Origin: Scatophagus argus
Lineage: Eukaryota; Chordata; Actinopteri; Scatophagidae
Direction of reading: 5' to 3'
Length of the DNA: 64,000 nucleotides
Assembly (NCBI RefSeq): GCF_020382885.2
Contig: NC_058508.1
Location: 7,680,055 to 7,744,054 of the forward strand
Shown here: piece after piece, positions 41,231-54,328 of the stretch
How the letters are laid out: every line of letters begins with the position of its first letter
Position numbering within the stretch: the first letter of the stretch is position 1
Made by a program: the position numbers and the translations under genes
Notes under the pieces: model-generated
The model's input: only the letters and a program-made list of their open reading frames with translations
Told to the model about the DNA's origin: nothing
Databases searched by the model: none

Positions 41231-42167
41231 AATGAGTTGTGTCATAGTGTTTTTATTTCTGTGATGTGTGCATCATTTATATTTTTTGATGAAACACAAC
41301 TGAACAAACAGTGATTAATAACAGTGGTAATGTTCCTGTTATCTTCATTGAGAGGAACCAAAGGTCATATGTGCCTCAAGGGCTTTTTACAACCTGCTTC
41401 ATCAATATAAACATGTACATTTTTCATCCACCCATTTATTATGGGTGATTAATCATGAAATCTTCTGTAGATACCAATTCCTGAATTTAAATAATTTCCA
41501 GGAAATTCAGGATTCTGTTAAGAGCTTTAAAACTTGGGGGGTTTGTTTCAGTGAATGGAAGGGAAAAGGTAAACTGTAGAGGAGAGGAAATGCGCTGCTA
41601 GAATTGGAAAAGGGTTTGTAAATGTAAAGAAAAAACCAAACAAACTCCAGCTCAAAGTCCAGCCCAGCCCTGTAATAGAAACAGTCATGTTACCGTATTT
41701 TATGGTGTGGCGCTCATTTTGTTTTACGTGTTGTTGAGAATCTCAGCTTCTTTAAATACTGTGTTCCTATTTTGTTATCCCGTGCTCTCCTCTCACTGAA
41801 TCTACACACACACACAATATATTGGTTTTATATTTCTGGTGTTCTGCTGACACTAAGCTGACTTACCACTGCATGTGTGAAAATTGGGGACAAAATGCAG
41901 TAGCTCACATCACCTGTTTGTGTCATTATGGTAAAGGTGAAAATGGAATGAGGCACTCTGAATGAACTTTTAATAGTGAGTTGCATTTTAACCCGCAACC
42001 AGCTCAGAGTGAGTACAAACGTCTTCTCTCTCACGCACTGTTAATGTTAAGATATTTTACTGTACTTTTACATTGCTACTTTCACTTTGGGGTCTCTTCT
42101 CTTTGTGTTTTTACTGTACTTCTGACCACTTGGCTTTGTGAAGAAGAGCTGTCAGCTGTACTGCAAC
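41231..42167. other. Intergenic; promoter and 5' UTR of the tmem150b-like gene
   Basis: About 940 bp of AT-rich sequence. No exon was recognised. The part next to 42168 must hold the 5' UTR of the next gene. Confidence 0.4.
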
Positions 42168-44943
42168 ATGTGGCTGTGGGCATTGCTCCCCATCTGCTTG
42201 GCTGTCTTTGGCACTGTGGGCATTTGGACTGTGTGAGTGTTTTCCCTCCTCCTTGACTGCTGTTCTTTTCTTACCTCATCTTCTTATGTCATTACAAAAA
42301 AATGAAAAAAAACATTAAGCTGTTCATTTATTTATATGGAAATGTTTTAGACTACTGTCCTCGTATTAGACTGTAAATATTTTGTACATAGAGTTTATCA
42401 GTGAAGTACTTTACTGCCTTTAGTAGAAGTACAGTACAACTTTGATGTAAAATATATATACCGATTTATTTTAAAACTTTGTTTAGTACCTATGTAATTT
42501 AAACTTTAAAATTTTTTTTAATTTTTATTTTATTGTGGCACATTGTTTTCCCATTTTATTCCTGTCTTATATTACTAGTATTACTGTACTTCAATGTAGG
42601 TACTCAATGATTAAAAATAAAATTGCAGTCTAATTTGTTGCTTGTAAGTTCATAGTATTTTACTGTTATGTAAATGTTATGTACATTTATTCTGCAGTTT
42701 GGGGGCTGTAATCTAAATCTTACCATGTATATTTATTCAAATTCACAGTGAGCAGCATGAACATGATACAGTTCACAATGAAGTTAGATTCATAGACCTA
42801 TCTAAAACTAACTAACAAATCTAACTAACAAAAAAGTAGATGATTCCATTTACTTTATATTACACAAAAATGTTTTTTTTTTTTTTTTTTAAAGAAGAGC
42901 CAACAGATGTCTTTTCAGAAGACTGCTCTGATAATTGATCATACAGTCAAATGTTTCCATACAAATGTAAGAAACAGGTATAAATAAGATGAAGCTTTGT
43001 TTATTCTGCTGTATTCAGGGTACCCCTGGTATGAGATTCACTAGCAGCTTTCTTGCCATTAGGTTTGCTGTAGCAGTAACGAATGGATCAGTCAACCTCA
43101 CAGAAGGAGTCCCTTACATCAGGTTGGTATTGTACGACCCCTGTCTGTCCAGAGAGATGGTGGAAGAATAAATACAGTATTTAAAGTGAACTTAACACGT
43201 CAATTCATTATGCTGTACGACAAGTAATCCATTTTCTCCTTCTCCCATTTAAGTCTGTGTGGCACTTACAACCCTCAGAGCTGTCTCTTCTCCCAGATCT
43301 GCAACATCTGTTCTGTTTTAGGTAATAATACATATATTTAGGCATTTTCAATAGTAGCAGTACTTGATCACTTACCTTTGTGAACCTGCTTCATCATTAA
43401 TTTGTAGCTTCTATTGCTCAGGAGTGTAATCCCCTTGAAGTCTTTGACATGTATTTTCTGTTTTTGTTAGTGCTTTTGCTTGTGTGCTTTAGTGTGTGTC
43501 CGTGTGTGTATCCGTCCACAGCTAACCTTGCATGTCAATATTTTTATACACGTTTATGACAGTATGCTCAAGGGGCTCTAGTTTGATCAGTTTACAGTCT
43601 GCTGGCAGATTCTTATGGTTGGCATTTTTCAGTTTCAAATTCATATTTCGCATTGCTGGTGTTTTGGAACCTGAATATTATGTTGGACATATGCTGCCTG
43701 CCCTGTGTTTGCTGCCCCCCAGACACACCTGCACTCTGCTGACTGACAGAGTCAGTTTATTTTTTTATTTTATGCTTTTTCTCTCATGATATATACAGAG
43801 TGAGGAACTGCTTTTACAGAAAATTGTGTTGCTGCAGTAAACTGGATGCTAGTGCTTTCAGACTGAATTGATTTCTTATTTTTCCAACAAATTAGAAAAG
43901 TTAGGGTTAGCACAGTTTGATAGTGACACGGCTTTTCTTTCTAATTTTCCTTTAATCTCCTCCTCTGTCTGTGTCCTCTGTGGCCCTCAGCCCTATGGAC
44001 TGTTGTGATCCGTTTCCAGCAGGTTAGGGATTTTGGTAACCATGGAAAGGCCAACATCGCCAGCATCGTTTTGGGATTCATCTCCTCTATAGGAATCTCT
44101 CTTGTTGGCAACTTCCAGGTACAATTTAAAAGAATAAGTAATTAATAACAAAATAATAATTAACCTTTCTTGTTATTTTTCTAATCATTAATAGTAGTGT
44201 GTTCATTGAAATCTCTTCTCCCTCTGCTTATGCCACTTAGCAGTCAGTCGTGAAGAGTATTCACCTTTTGGGAGCGTTCCTGGCTTTTTTCCTTGGCCTG
44301 GCGTACTTCTGGGTGCAGCTGTTTCTAACTTACCGAGCTCAGCCGTCTCAGGATCGATGTTACGTTGGGCCTGCCAGGGCGATCTGCTGCGTCCTCTGTA
44401 CAATCCTGGTCATCCTTAGTATCCTTCTTTTCTGTGTGATGGAAAGAAAAAAAGTCAAGCTAAGTCAATCCTTGTGTCAGTATTAGAGTGACGAGAATTT
44501 TTTTTATGATTTAAAAAGGAGTGTGTGCTTATTGCTGGAACCACAACTATAGGCTAATATCCAGCGAGTCATTCTCTAGACTAGTAACTCTCAACCTTGT
44601 TCAATGTACCCCTATATCCTCACCACTACACTGACAGACCCCAAATATGTTTATTTTAACTGATAAACTGGATGTTATATAATACCGTCAACCATTGTAT
44701 TAAGCTCCTTGACTGCTCTCCCCTCCTTCAGTGGTCGTTCTCCTCAACACAGGCTATCCATCTTGGGCTGCTGTGTGTGAATGGGCCTCGGTTATGACGT
44801 TCTTTTGCCTGTTTGGCCTATTTGCTGCTGAGTTCAGACACATCGACTGTCATCTCCTCACTGTACAGAAACAAGCCCTTAACAATAACCACAGCCCTGG
44901 CTCAGTAGAAGTGAATGTTTCTGTTGCAAATGCACTTAACTAA
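42168..44943 (+). CDS. tmem150b: TMEM150B-like membrane protein (DRAM/TMEM150 family)
   Basis: Six exons: 42168-42232, 43063-43122, 43254-43321, 43991-44118, 44241-44418 and 44732-44943. They give 236 residues. It begins MWLWALLPICLAVFGTVGIW, the first membrane segment. Next come FAVAVTNGSVNLTEGVPYIS and CGTYNPQSCLFSQ, an extracellular loop with two N-glycosylation sequons. Later membrane helices include IVLGFISSIGISLVGNFQ, LLGAFLAFFLGLAYFWVQLF and MTFFCLFGLFAAEF. The pattern and spacing follow human TMEM150B (DRAM3), a six-span protein of plasma membrane and endolysosomes linked to autophagy. The C-terminus is short and variable. TMEM150A or C is less likely because the first helix and the CGxxxPQSC loop fit B better. 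Confidence 0.88.
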
Positions 44944-45428
44944 ACATGAACACAATTACATAGAAGTGCATGCGGTTCAAGGACAACAGCCTTCCAACTG
45001 CCATAGTCTCTCCGATGTAGGCACAATGTCTGTGCACTATATTGACATTGCACTCATACAGTATTCCTGCTTTATTGTTATCAGTTATTCAGTGAAGAGT
45101 TCCTGCCTGATCACTTATTGTTATGTATTTATGAGTATCTAACTGTATTTTAACCTCGTTGAACATTTTCATCTCATACATTGCCACCAATGTTTATAAG
45201 ATTTACTGCCTTTATGTTTTTCTTTTTTGTTCCCCCAGTCCACGTTCAACACAATGACCCCAAAGTTTAGTTTAGTCACATAACACAAAAACACAACTGA
45301 GAAGTTTGGGAATGAAATATTTCTTTTGTCGACTTTAGATTTTGAATGATGAACTATTTGAAATAGCTATTTGTTTCTGTTCTACAAAAATAGACTGAAT
45401 TTATAAAGTTTGCCTTGCTTCATACTGT

Positions 45429-45434
45429 AATAAA
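45429..45434 (+). terminator. tmem150b: Polyadenylation signal of the tmem150b-like gene
   Basis: AATAAA lies about 490 bp after the stop codon in AT-rich 3' UTR-like sequence. Confidence 0.5.
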
Positions 45435-45439
45435 CATAT

Positions 45440-48400
45440 GCTAACAGATGGTGGCACCATTCATCTACTATTTGCTCTGCACAGTTCTGACTTATATTCA
45501 ATAATCCTGCTTTAAATAGAACTATAAATGAACAATTTATTCACACATAAAAATCATTTAAGCATATGGTGCTATACCTTATGATCATTTTTCACTGGTA
45601 AACCCCAATAAACCCTTTTCATCCCCCTCTCAGTATGGTATTTTTACTCTATAACATAGTCTTTACAGTGTGTCATGATTAGTGCTAGAGAGTGAATACC
45701 AGGAAAAGTCTGGTCTTTTTCTGCCCCACTCTCCACCTGTCAGCTGGGTAATACAATGGAGGAAGGAGAACAGAAAAGGAGGATGGAAGTATGCAGGAAA
45801 GGTTTTGTTTGCAGAAGAGTTATGTCATTTATGACATAACTCTCTTGAACTGAGAATGAGAGCTGGGTACCTTTAAGGTGCTTTATTTTGAAGCAAAAGT
45901 TACTAATCAGAGCTATGGAATACTGATCCAAATACATGTTAGTTGACTTCTGTTGAGGCTGAGTCTCCTGATCATCTTTCTGCAAAACTACAGATTCTCC
46001 CTTTAATATAAAATCTAATCTTGACATGCGCAGAAACAGCACTGTCCAGCAGGGGCACTGTGGAGCGATGCTAGCCGATCATCATCTCACTGATGGGAAA
46101 ATGCAGCTCTGGTGCTGTGCCAGCATGTTTTTGGAAGATGCCTCTAGTTTAAACAGAGGTTCTGCATTCAGCGCAATTTGTCAGGGCTATTTGAGATGTG
46201 CAAAACAATGGAGCTCTCATAGCTGTGCCGATAGTGGGAGAGGTCCTACTCTTGGCTCCAACACTCAAACTGTTTCTCTCATCCAAGTTCTTTGTTCATT
46301 TAAACATTTTGTCTAGGGGTCTGACTGTGATCAAATTTTCACTTTTGTTTATGCATTTTATTCATGTCATTAAAAAAATCACTGGGGGCATGCAAGGAAG
46401 CTTGAGATGGGAATACTGAGCCCCCAGTGTCATTCTATGTCCCAGCAGCATTCTTTCACATACTCCACGCCGTGTGATCACCAGAAGGGGGCTTTGACAT
46501 GCGGGCACAGGGATCAGACGGAAAGCTCCAAATTCTATGGGAATTTCTCGAGTGCTGCTAGTTACCAGTGTTTCTGTTGCAGACATTAGGCAGATTTTGC
46601 ACTTGTGGCTAAACAATGCCGTCTCAGGTTCCTGATAAATTTGTTTATTGCGGCTGATTGGCAACATGAACTTCATGCTGCTCTTGTGATGCCTGTATTA
46701 GCTCTAGAATGTAGACATGCACTGGGGGAAAAACTTTGAATACTTCAACAACTGGAGAGCTTGGTTTGTTCAACCTTGCATGCAAACTTTTGAGCCAGTT
46801 GAAGGATCTGACACATGAGTTCACCTCAGATGCTGTAAATATTCTTTTAAAGCAATCTACCTTGACTAGGTCTCTTGAAATGTTCTTGAATTACACAGAG
46901 GTTCATAGCGAGGAATTCAGAGGGTAATCATTGGTGCCAAAATACCCTTAACCCTGCTGTTTTCATTAGTGAATATAAAAGGCTTCTGATAGAGTAATAA
47001 AACTCATAAAATCACCTGTAGCGACGTGCAAAGACTGAGAGGCCCTTGATGTAAATGTCAGCAAAAGGTCTGGATCCTTTATTGTAGAGCAGGAGGACAT
47101 GGTTTATGTGACGCCTGCCTTGTTGCTTTTGAGTTTGATTCAAGAAGGAGGTAATAGCAGACATGCTTTCTATGCCTATACTGTAATCTCTCCTAACACC
47201 TGCTCGCGCTCTAGTCTCTCTTATCCCCTCAACAGCTCTCAACCAGAAACAATAGCAATGCTTTCCTATCATGGAGTGGAGCAGTCGCCTCCAAGTCCAC
47301 TATCAGACATCGGAGCTGTGGCCCTCAGCTGCTCGGTAACAGTGCAGCCTGTCAGCTCTTATCAAAGGAGAACCAAATCCTGTGCATTCCATCTCCAAAA
47401 AGGCCACTTTATCTGCAAGACAGCTGAATCTGCCAAACTTGAATGTTTAGAGAGGACGGGGACTTAAGTGTTGGGGAGAACAGCCAGTGAGAGGGAGATG
47501 AAAAGGCGGATGGGTAGCAAACAGAGTGAGAGTGACAGGCACAGAAGAGAGATGGGATTGTCCAGCAGTGAGAGATCCGGAGAGATATAGAGACCAAGAG
47601 TCTTAGAAAGATGAACAGAATGATAGAGAGAGAAGAGTGGGCACCAGCAGCCATGATCTCACCCTCCTCTCCTCTCCTTTGGCAGTAGCTTCCAGAAAGC
47701 TGCCCTTTCGCTGAAAAATGCCAAGCGCACCACATTCCACAGTCCACACAAAGGCCCTCCCTCGTCTCAGCTGCACAGGCACAATCAGACAAGGGATAAT
47801 TATATAATTAGGCTGGCTGGTGCAGACAGGGACCCACAGATGGTGTGTTGGTGTGTCATATTTATGTTACCAGACAATGAAGAGAGACTGGCCTTATCAG
47901 AAAAGACAGCAGTGTGTGTGGGGGGGGCTCCAGCTGTGGCACTTAGGAACAGATCTTCATGATAGAGAAGAGCGGGTCGATAGAATGACCTTCAGCAAGT
48001 GGCCCTTATTGTGGCCGAGCTTCGGCGTGTGTATGTGCCTCTGTGTGTGTTAGTATGCTGTGATATATGAAGAGGCGAGGGCTTTTCGGGGGCTCAGATG
48101 ACATAAGAGATTGTGAATTGACATGGGTGAGAGAAATGACTCATTTACATTTGTCCAGATACAAGGAAACATGCACCTGTTTTGTCGGATGGTTCACCCA
48201 TGGCCTTGTCTGGACTCAAGCACACCTTTGTTCCAAGTGTGTTCTTTTGAATTGAGTTTAAACTGCCAATTTAGATCAGTTTCAGATTTAACAGTCATTT
48301 GAACTATTTCAACCATTTTACTCCATTTCGAATTTTTCACCTTTAATTTGCTACTTTTAGCTAGCTACTTCATTTCTTTGCCAGTTTCTTTAAGCTAATA

Positions 48401-48562
48401 AGTTGAACCATCATTTGTTACTTTTAGCATTGGCAATTTTAGACTCTTTTGGGGGGGGGATCAAACAAACCTAAATTTAGTGTCAGCTCCCCTATTTTTT
48501 CCCCTCCCACTGATCAAAACAAGATGGTTTATTTATGCGTTTACCTAATTTATTTGCACTTG
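45440..48562. other. Intergenic, no gene recognised
   Basis: About 3.1 kb of spacer with a perfect 13-bp inverted repeat at 45816-45843 and several short (GT)n runs near 48010-48060. The open frames lack domain character and splice context. Confidence 0.45.
45816..45843. repeat. Perfect 13-bp palindromic inverted repeat
   Basis: AGAGTTATGTCAT (45816-45828) and ATGACATAACTCT (45831-45843) are exact complements separated by two bases (TT). It could form a cruciform or a tight RNA hairpin. Confidence 0.85.
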
Positions 48563-48573
48563 TTTTATTTCAG
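48563..48573 (+). repeat. Left target-site duplication of the SINE
   Basis: TTTTATTTCAG, repeated exactly at 48931-48941. The match extends to TG upstream, where it blends with the repeat tail. Confidence 0.8.
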
Positions 48574-48930
48574 GGCGACACGGTGGTGCAGTGGTTAGCA
48601 CTGTGGCCTCATAGCGAGACATAGACATTCGAACCCCCGTCTGAACCCTTCTATGTGGAGTTTGCATGTTCTCCCTGTGCCTGCGTGGGTTTTCTCCGGG
48701 TTCTCCGACTTCCTCCCGCAATCCCAAAGACATGCACATTAGGTTAACTGGCTACTCTACATTGCCCCTAGGTGTGAGTATGTGGTTGTCTGTCTTTGTG
48801 TGTTGGCCCTGCAATTGACTGGCGACCAGTCCAGGATGTACCCCACTTCTTGCCTGTATTCAGCTGGGATAGGCTCCAGCCCCCCTGTGACCCTGATGGA
48901 TAAGCTGTATAGAAAATGGATGGATGGATG
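48574..48930 (+). mobile_element. Full-length tRNA-derived SINE with (TGGA)n tail
   Basis: The head GGCGACACGGTGGTGCAGTG, with TGGTTAGCAC, is A-box-like, and CATTCGAACCC is B-box-like, as in RNA polymerase III promoters derived from tRNA. The body has the GGAGTTTGCATGTTCTCCC and GGGATAGGCTCCAGCCCC blocks common to many fish genomes. The tail is AAAATGGATGGATGGATG. Exact 11-bp direct repeats on both sides show insertion by target-primed reverse transcription. The element has no coding capacity and would have depended on a LINE. Confidence 0.85.
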
Positions 48931-48941
48931 TTTTATTTCAG
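48931..48941 (+). repeat. Right target-site duplication of the SINE
   Basis: TTTTATTTCAG directly follows the (TGGA)n tail and is identical to 48563-48573. Confidence 0.8.
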
Positions 48942-51900
48942 CTTGGTGTGAGAAGGTACTGCATTGGCACACACACACACACAGAGGGGAGCAGAGGGCA
49001 GGCAGGGGAAGGTGATGTTACTTAAGTTGCTTATTCTGCAATGCAGCATGGATCTGGAGGTAGTGAAGATGTTGGGCTATAATAAAGCCCTTTTTCCTTT
49101 TATTTCTCAGACAGGTTAATGTGAGAGCAAGGTTTTGATGTTACCTGACTGCACTGCCCACAGAAACCCAATATTCATTTAGAATAATGTCATACATTGA
49201 TAAGGATTCTTGCTATATCAAAATATATACACTTTAGCCTTTTCCAGAATGTTTAAATAACTATTTAAACAGGGGTTAAAGCTGACTCAATGCATGAATA
49301 TGTGAAAAAAGTTGTTTTTGTTTTTATTTTTCAAATTAGTTGAACTACCCCTGGAATCTTTCCATGTACCCCTGGAAACTGCAGGAGTATCCCTGGTTGG
49401 TGAGTCACTGCACTAAATGACAACTGGAATTTACAGACAAACAGATGAAACCACCTCTTCTCTCTTGTTGAGGCAGGATCCACGCTCCCAGACGAGAATC
49501 GAGCCAGTGTCCTGAGCAGCTGGCCACCATCCAACAATCTCCCCTCGCACCGTGGCCTTGGCTTTGGGTGTGTCTCCACTCGCACGGGACAGCACAGAAT
49601 AGACTATTGTTGATCACACAAGAGAGAGCCAAGGGAAGAAGGAGGGGTGGTAGTGGGGGGCGGGAGATGGTGGGGGGGAGAAATTAGCTTTTAACGATCG
49701 AGCGAAAAGCACATGGACAATAAAGCATGCCTCCCTTCATACATGTGCACTGATGCAGGGCCACTGGACATTTATTCACACCCCAGCCCACTCACATCTT
49801 CCTTCAGCTTTTCCAGATACATGCCACACCACACGCTCGTGGCAAACACCAGGCGTTTGATATATCATAAAAAGTATTGCATCCAGAAGCTAATAAGGCC
49901 ATGGCACTGTTTGTGTAAAGTTGAACAGTCCAAGAGTCACCCAACAAAACATTAAAAATAAAGCAGCTTTAAAATGATAATAAAAAAAGGTTTTGGGAAA
50001 TAAACTTGCACAGAGGTTCAACCGTTGCTTTAATGGACAACAATAGAAATACATCCATAAAGGTTCAGTACAGTTAAGGGATGGCGAATGCTTTCTTGAA
50101 TTAGTTTAGCAGTGGTTAGAGAAAAATTAGGATTTAGGATGGGAACAATATGAAGAGCCTTCAGGTGTTCCACAAATGGCATTGTGTTCCTTATAACTTA
50201 CATAACTGTACAAAGCACAAAATGTTATTATACTAAATGACTCAGTTGGATGGTAGACCGTACCATTAGTGATGTAATTATATGTAATTAAAATAAACTG
50301 GAAATTTTTAAAACTGCCATTTTTCTTCCACTTTACTTGCACAAAAGCTTGTTAAGGCCCTTCAATAAATATGCAGGGTTTTTTTCCTTTTTATTGGCAA
50401 AATAATTATTCAGAAACAGAACTTGGGCCACAGTTTAGGAGAAATTTCTCCATAAAACCAAGCAACAAAAAAGAGATCCAGAGATCAGCTGAAGGCTTTC
50501 CCTTAACAAGTGTTGCCTCATGAAGCTGCAGCCACTGATTGACCCAGCTGGTGCCGACTATGAAAGTGTCAAGTGGCTGAGGAAAAAAGGGAAGAAAACC
50601 ACCTGGCAAATCCTCCGCCTCTGTGTGCAGAGCATACTGTAGCTTTTTGTTTTTATTTTTAGCTTCTTTTGACAACATTCCAGTTTCTGCACAGCAGAAA
50701 ATCAACCTGCATTAGAAAGGTGTGCATTAGAAAGGTTAGGTTTGTTGCATTTACAGCAAAAAATGTTGACATATGAGAAATTAGATGAGAAAGAATTTCT
50801 TTGTCTCACGTAACCACAGGTGACTGTTTCCCTTAAACATCAGCAAACAGTCATTAGCACTTTGAGGCTCCAGTTGTCTGTCTCTTCAGTGAGATTACTG
50901 CTTTTGAAAAACAGAACTTCATATGGTACAAAGTATCACTCTCATGGCAACAGAAACAGCCCTCTTCAATTACAGATTCTCATCCAGAATCCATCAGGAG
51001 ATATTCACATGTAGGCTAACCCTGTGTTGCAGAACTATATATGGACTTTATAAATTTTTGAGATGGTGAGAAACTACTATGTAAGTAGAAATGGCTGCCA
51101 TCACTAAGGTTTTCTGTTTCTGTTTTTAGTGATGCTCTTTTTAGATATTGGCAACAATTTGACAAGCTTTTTTTGTCCCCAGAGGTTTGCATTGCTTTGG
51201 AGCTCTGGTAAACATTTTCCAGAGGAAAAACAGTGATTGAACAGAGGTCAGGCTTATTGGCATGAAACATAAATTAAAAATAAAATAAAACAAAAGATGA
51301 CTCATGTCATTAAAAAGATAGTTATATAATCCATGATCTGTGTTCAGTCCTACCATTAATGACCACTAAATTTACAAATTGGTCACTTTATATGACAGTG
51401 ATCTGAGTCACGGTCTGAGGTCAAGCTGACCACTCACTATGCCAGTTTAACAAAGCCAGACTCAGACTTGAATACATATCTTCATTTGTCTCTTGCAGGG
51501 AAAGTGTGACCAGCATCCAGGTCAGAGCGTGGGGTCAAGAAAGCTCATTCTTTAATTGTCCAAGTTCCCTCTCTCAATGCTAGCCTGTTGCATGATGCTG
51601 GGCGAGCTTGCCAGAACCATTCTCCCCTCTCTAATGTCTTGACCTTTTTGTCTTGTTGCAGGACTCGAGAGTGGGTAGAGGGGTATAGATGGTGTGCCAC
51701 GCTGGAAAATACATGCAGAGATTATGTAAGGGCCATGACATTTTGGAGTGGGCAGTGACCTGCTATACTCCTTTACAGCTTTGAGGATCAGTCAGACGTT
51801 CGCTCAGACCGACCCTCGAGGTCGGCGCCACTTGTGGGCTGAATTGGTGTCTTGATGCAGCATCAGTGAGTTACAGTGGAAAGGCTCATATTGGGGTCAT

Positions 51901-53457
51901 TCTGTGTGATACAAGGCAACAAAGACATCATTATCAGTACCACACAGCATCGTTACTCATCCCTGATGAAGGTTAAAGTCCTCCTCCAGTAAAAATGTGC
52001 TTTGCTTATTGTTATTCTGCTTGATTGTTTGTTCTTGGCTGTGCAGAATAGTATGTGCAGAGTTTGACACAAAGAAGGAAGCTTCTCTGTGCTCACCTTA
52101 AATCAGAGTTTAAGATTTCTTTTGTTGGAACTTTTTTGTTGAAAGGACAACATCTGACACAATTATTATTAATTAAAAAAGGAGCAGCAATGCATAAACA
52201 TGTACGTACTGTTGCACTGTTGTCATTATTAACTGTGGTGATGCTCTGCATACAAAGATGTTTTTAGCCCGTCTCTCTAACTTTCTCATGTCAGTAAAAC
52301 TTTCTTGTTACCGTCTTGGTTTATAACGTTTTCACTACAGACCAACAACAACAGGTTAAAAGAGCTTCACAATGTGGCATTAGATCCTGTATAATTAATA
52401 AATGTATAATTATAAATAAAAGGAGAATTAGTTGCTTTGAATGAGCACAAGCTCTCTCAAAATAGCATGTTAACCATCGTGATAGGAATTATTTTGTCTA
52501 TTGTGCAGATACAAGTATATGTCCATTACATTGGCAGCTGACCAGGGATCTCTGATGAACCTGAAGTCCGATCCAAGGCTGGGCCAGGCCATGGGAAACT
52601 TGACGTCAAAGAAGTTCACCTTCCAAAATAAGTAACCTTTTTTCTCCTCTTCTCTCTGGTCTGGCCTGCATTTTCATATTTCAGTGGTATTTCCGGATGG
52701 CTCCCACATTTGCAAAATAAAGGCCATCAGAGTAATCATTATAATGTTGAACAATAATAACTGGGGGAACTGAATGAAAGCTTGGAGAGGCTTGTTGACC
52801 TTTCAGAGCTAAACTGGTCCTGGCTTCTGTCTGTGCACTGCTGAGCCCATTGTGTTCACAGACCTTATCATTGTGTTGCAGTTTCCTCTCCCTGCTGTGT
52901 GTGCACACATGTGCATGTGTGAGAGTGAGCGAATGAGCTGATGCGTGTGCGTGGGATCTTGTCCTATGTGTGTGTGTGTGTTTGTGTTGTAGAGAATTGG
53001 GCCAGCATACAACAAAGGTACAGAGGCTTGAAGAGTCATACATGCTGTTTCACACTTTATTGGATCCTTCTCACACACACACGGGATTGCCGGTTTCACA
53101 AAATTGGATGAAAAGTTTATGTTCAAAGATATATCAGGAGAAATGTAGCAGTATGGCATTTGCCATTTTAAATGTATTTTTTAGATTGTCTACACATTAC
53201 AGTATGTTTTGCATTCCACCATGTTATTACTTTTCATCAGATTATCAAAACAAAAGGGGGACCTTGAAATATAAAACAAAAGAACAAAACCGTAATCGAT
53301 AAAACCCATTTAAGCAATGATTTTATTAATGCATAAGACTTTCATTAGTGGGTGATCCAACCACATTACCTAAGTGAACAGATGGTTGGCAAGACATTAC
53401 TTCATTCCAGATTGAATATGATCTCACTGATATGTCAACACATGAGTGTACAGAAAG
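48942..53457. other. Intergenic, no gene recognised
   Basis: About 4.5 kb of AT-rich spacer. It contains a full palindromic CRE (TGACGTCA) at 52601-52608 and short (GT)n runs near 52905-52990. No exon with plausible homology was seen. Confidence 0.4.
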
Positions 53458-53484
53458 CCCCCCCCCCCCCCCCCCCCCCCCCCC
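53458..53484. repeat. 27-base cytosine run
   Basis: An uninterrupted run of 27 C, followed by GACACACACGC. The minus strand is a G27 run able to form quadruplex structures. The exact length may be unreliable because of sequencing. Confidence 0.9.
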
Positions 53485-54264
53485 GACACACACGCACACA
53501 CAAATGCAGACATAGCTCGTAGATCTCATAGAAAGAACCAGTAAGAGTTTTCTTCCCTTGGCATTACATTGCTGTCAATGCTCTCACTAAATCCTACAGA
53601 AACAAAGAGCCTTTAACAGTGAAGCTCATTCAGAAAAGTTAATGGCTAATGATAGCTGCAGTTATCAGAGTATTGCTTCAAATGCAAGAAAGAAAGAAAG
53701 AAAAGTTGCCCAAACGATAGATCCATTGACTCCACCTGTTGTCCCCTGCCCCTCCACCTCCCCTGGCTGCTGTAGGAGAGACATCCTGAGGAGATACATG
53801 ATGTCACGGTCAGCTCTGTTCTCTTCCAGACAATACACCCACATCTCTGGGGTTTTCCCTGCCCTGGCAACAGGGGGAGCTGTTGTGTCCCAGTGGTATG
53901 TGTGCTATGACTCATCGCCTTCTTTCTCCCACGCAGGACACATACGCAGTAGTTAACACACACACACACACATTTAAACAGCTGTCCACAGCTGCTGTCA
54001 GCCAGAGCTCCATAGTGATACAGAGACACACACATACACAAACATACGGTGCTCAGTGGGTATACAGTGCAGTGGATGGACAAAAGGGACAGGGGCTGTA
54101 TGTAGGATGTAGGGGCGGACTGATGGAGATGTTGCCAGGGGCAACTGACATCCCAACACAGCTCTGACCCCAGTAACGCCTTTGGCTTATTGAATCAATG
54201 GTAGTATTGATACACATGGAGAGAGTGAGACAACAGAGAAGAGAAATGGGAGGACAGAGAAGGA

Positions 54265-54266
<2 letters not shown>

Positions 54267-54303
<37 letters not shown>

Positions 54304-54328
54304 ATAGAGAGAGAGAGAGAGAGAGAGT
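54267..54328. repeat. (GT)n(GA)n compound microsatellite
   Basis: About 34 bp of GT repeats followed by about 20 bp of GA repeats. Confidence 0.9.

Noticed and set aside
47099-47467. 122-codon open frame with a hydrophobic start
   Set aside because: No recognisable family, no clear promoter or splice sites, and low-complexity serine-rich content expected by chance.
48585-48640. tRNA gene from the A-box and B-box match
   Set aside because: The boxes belong to the tRNA-derived head of the SINE; no cloverleaf with acceptor stem is present.
53646-54083. 145-codon minus-strand frame rich in CVCVC
   Set aside because: Much of it is translated (CA)n microsatellite.
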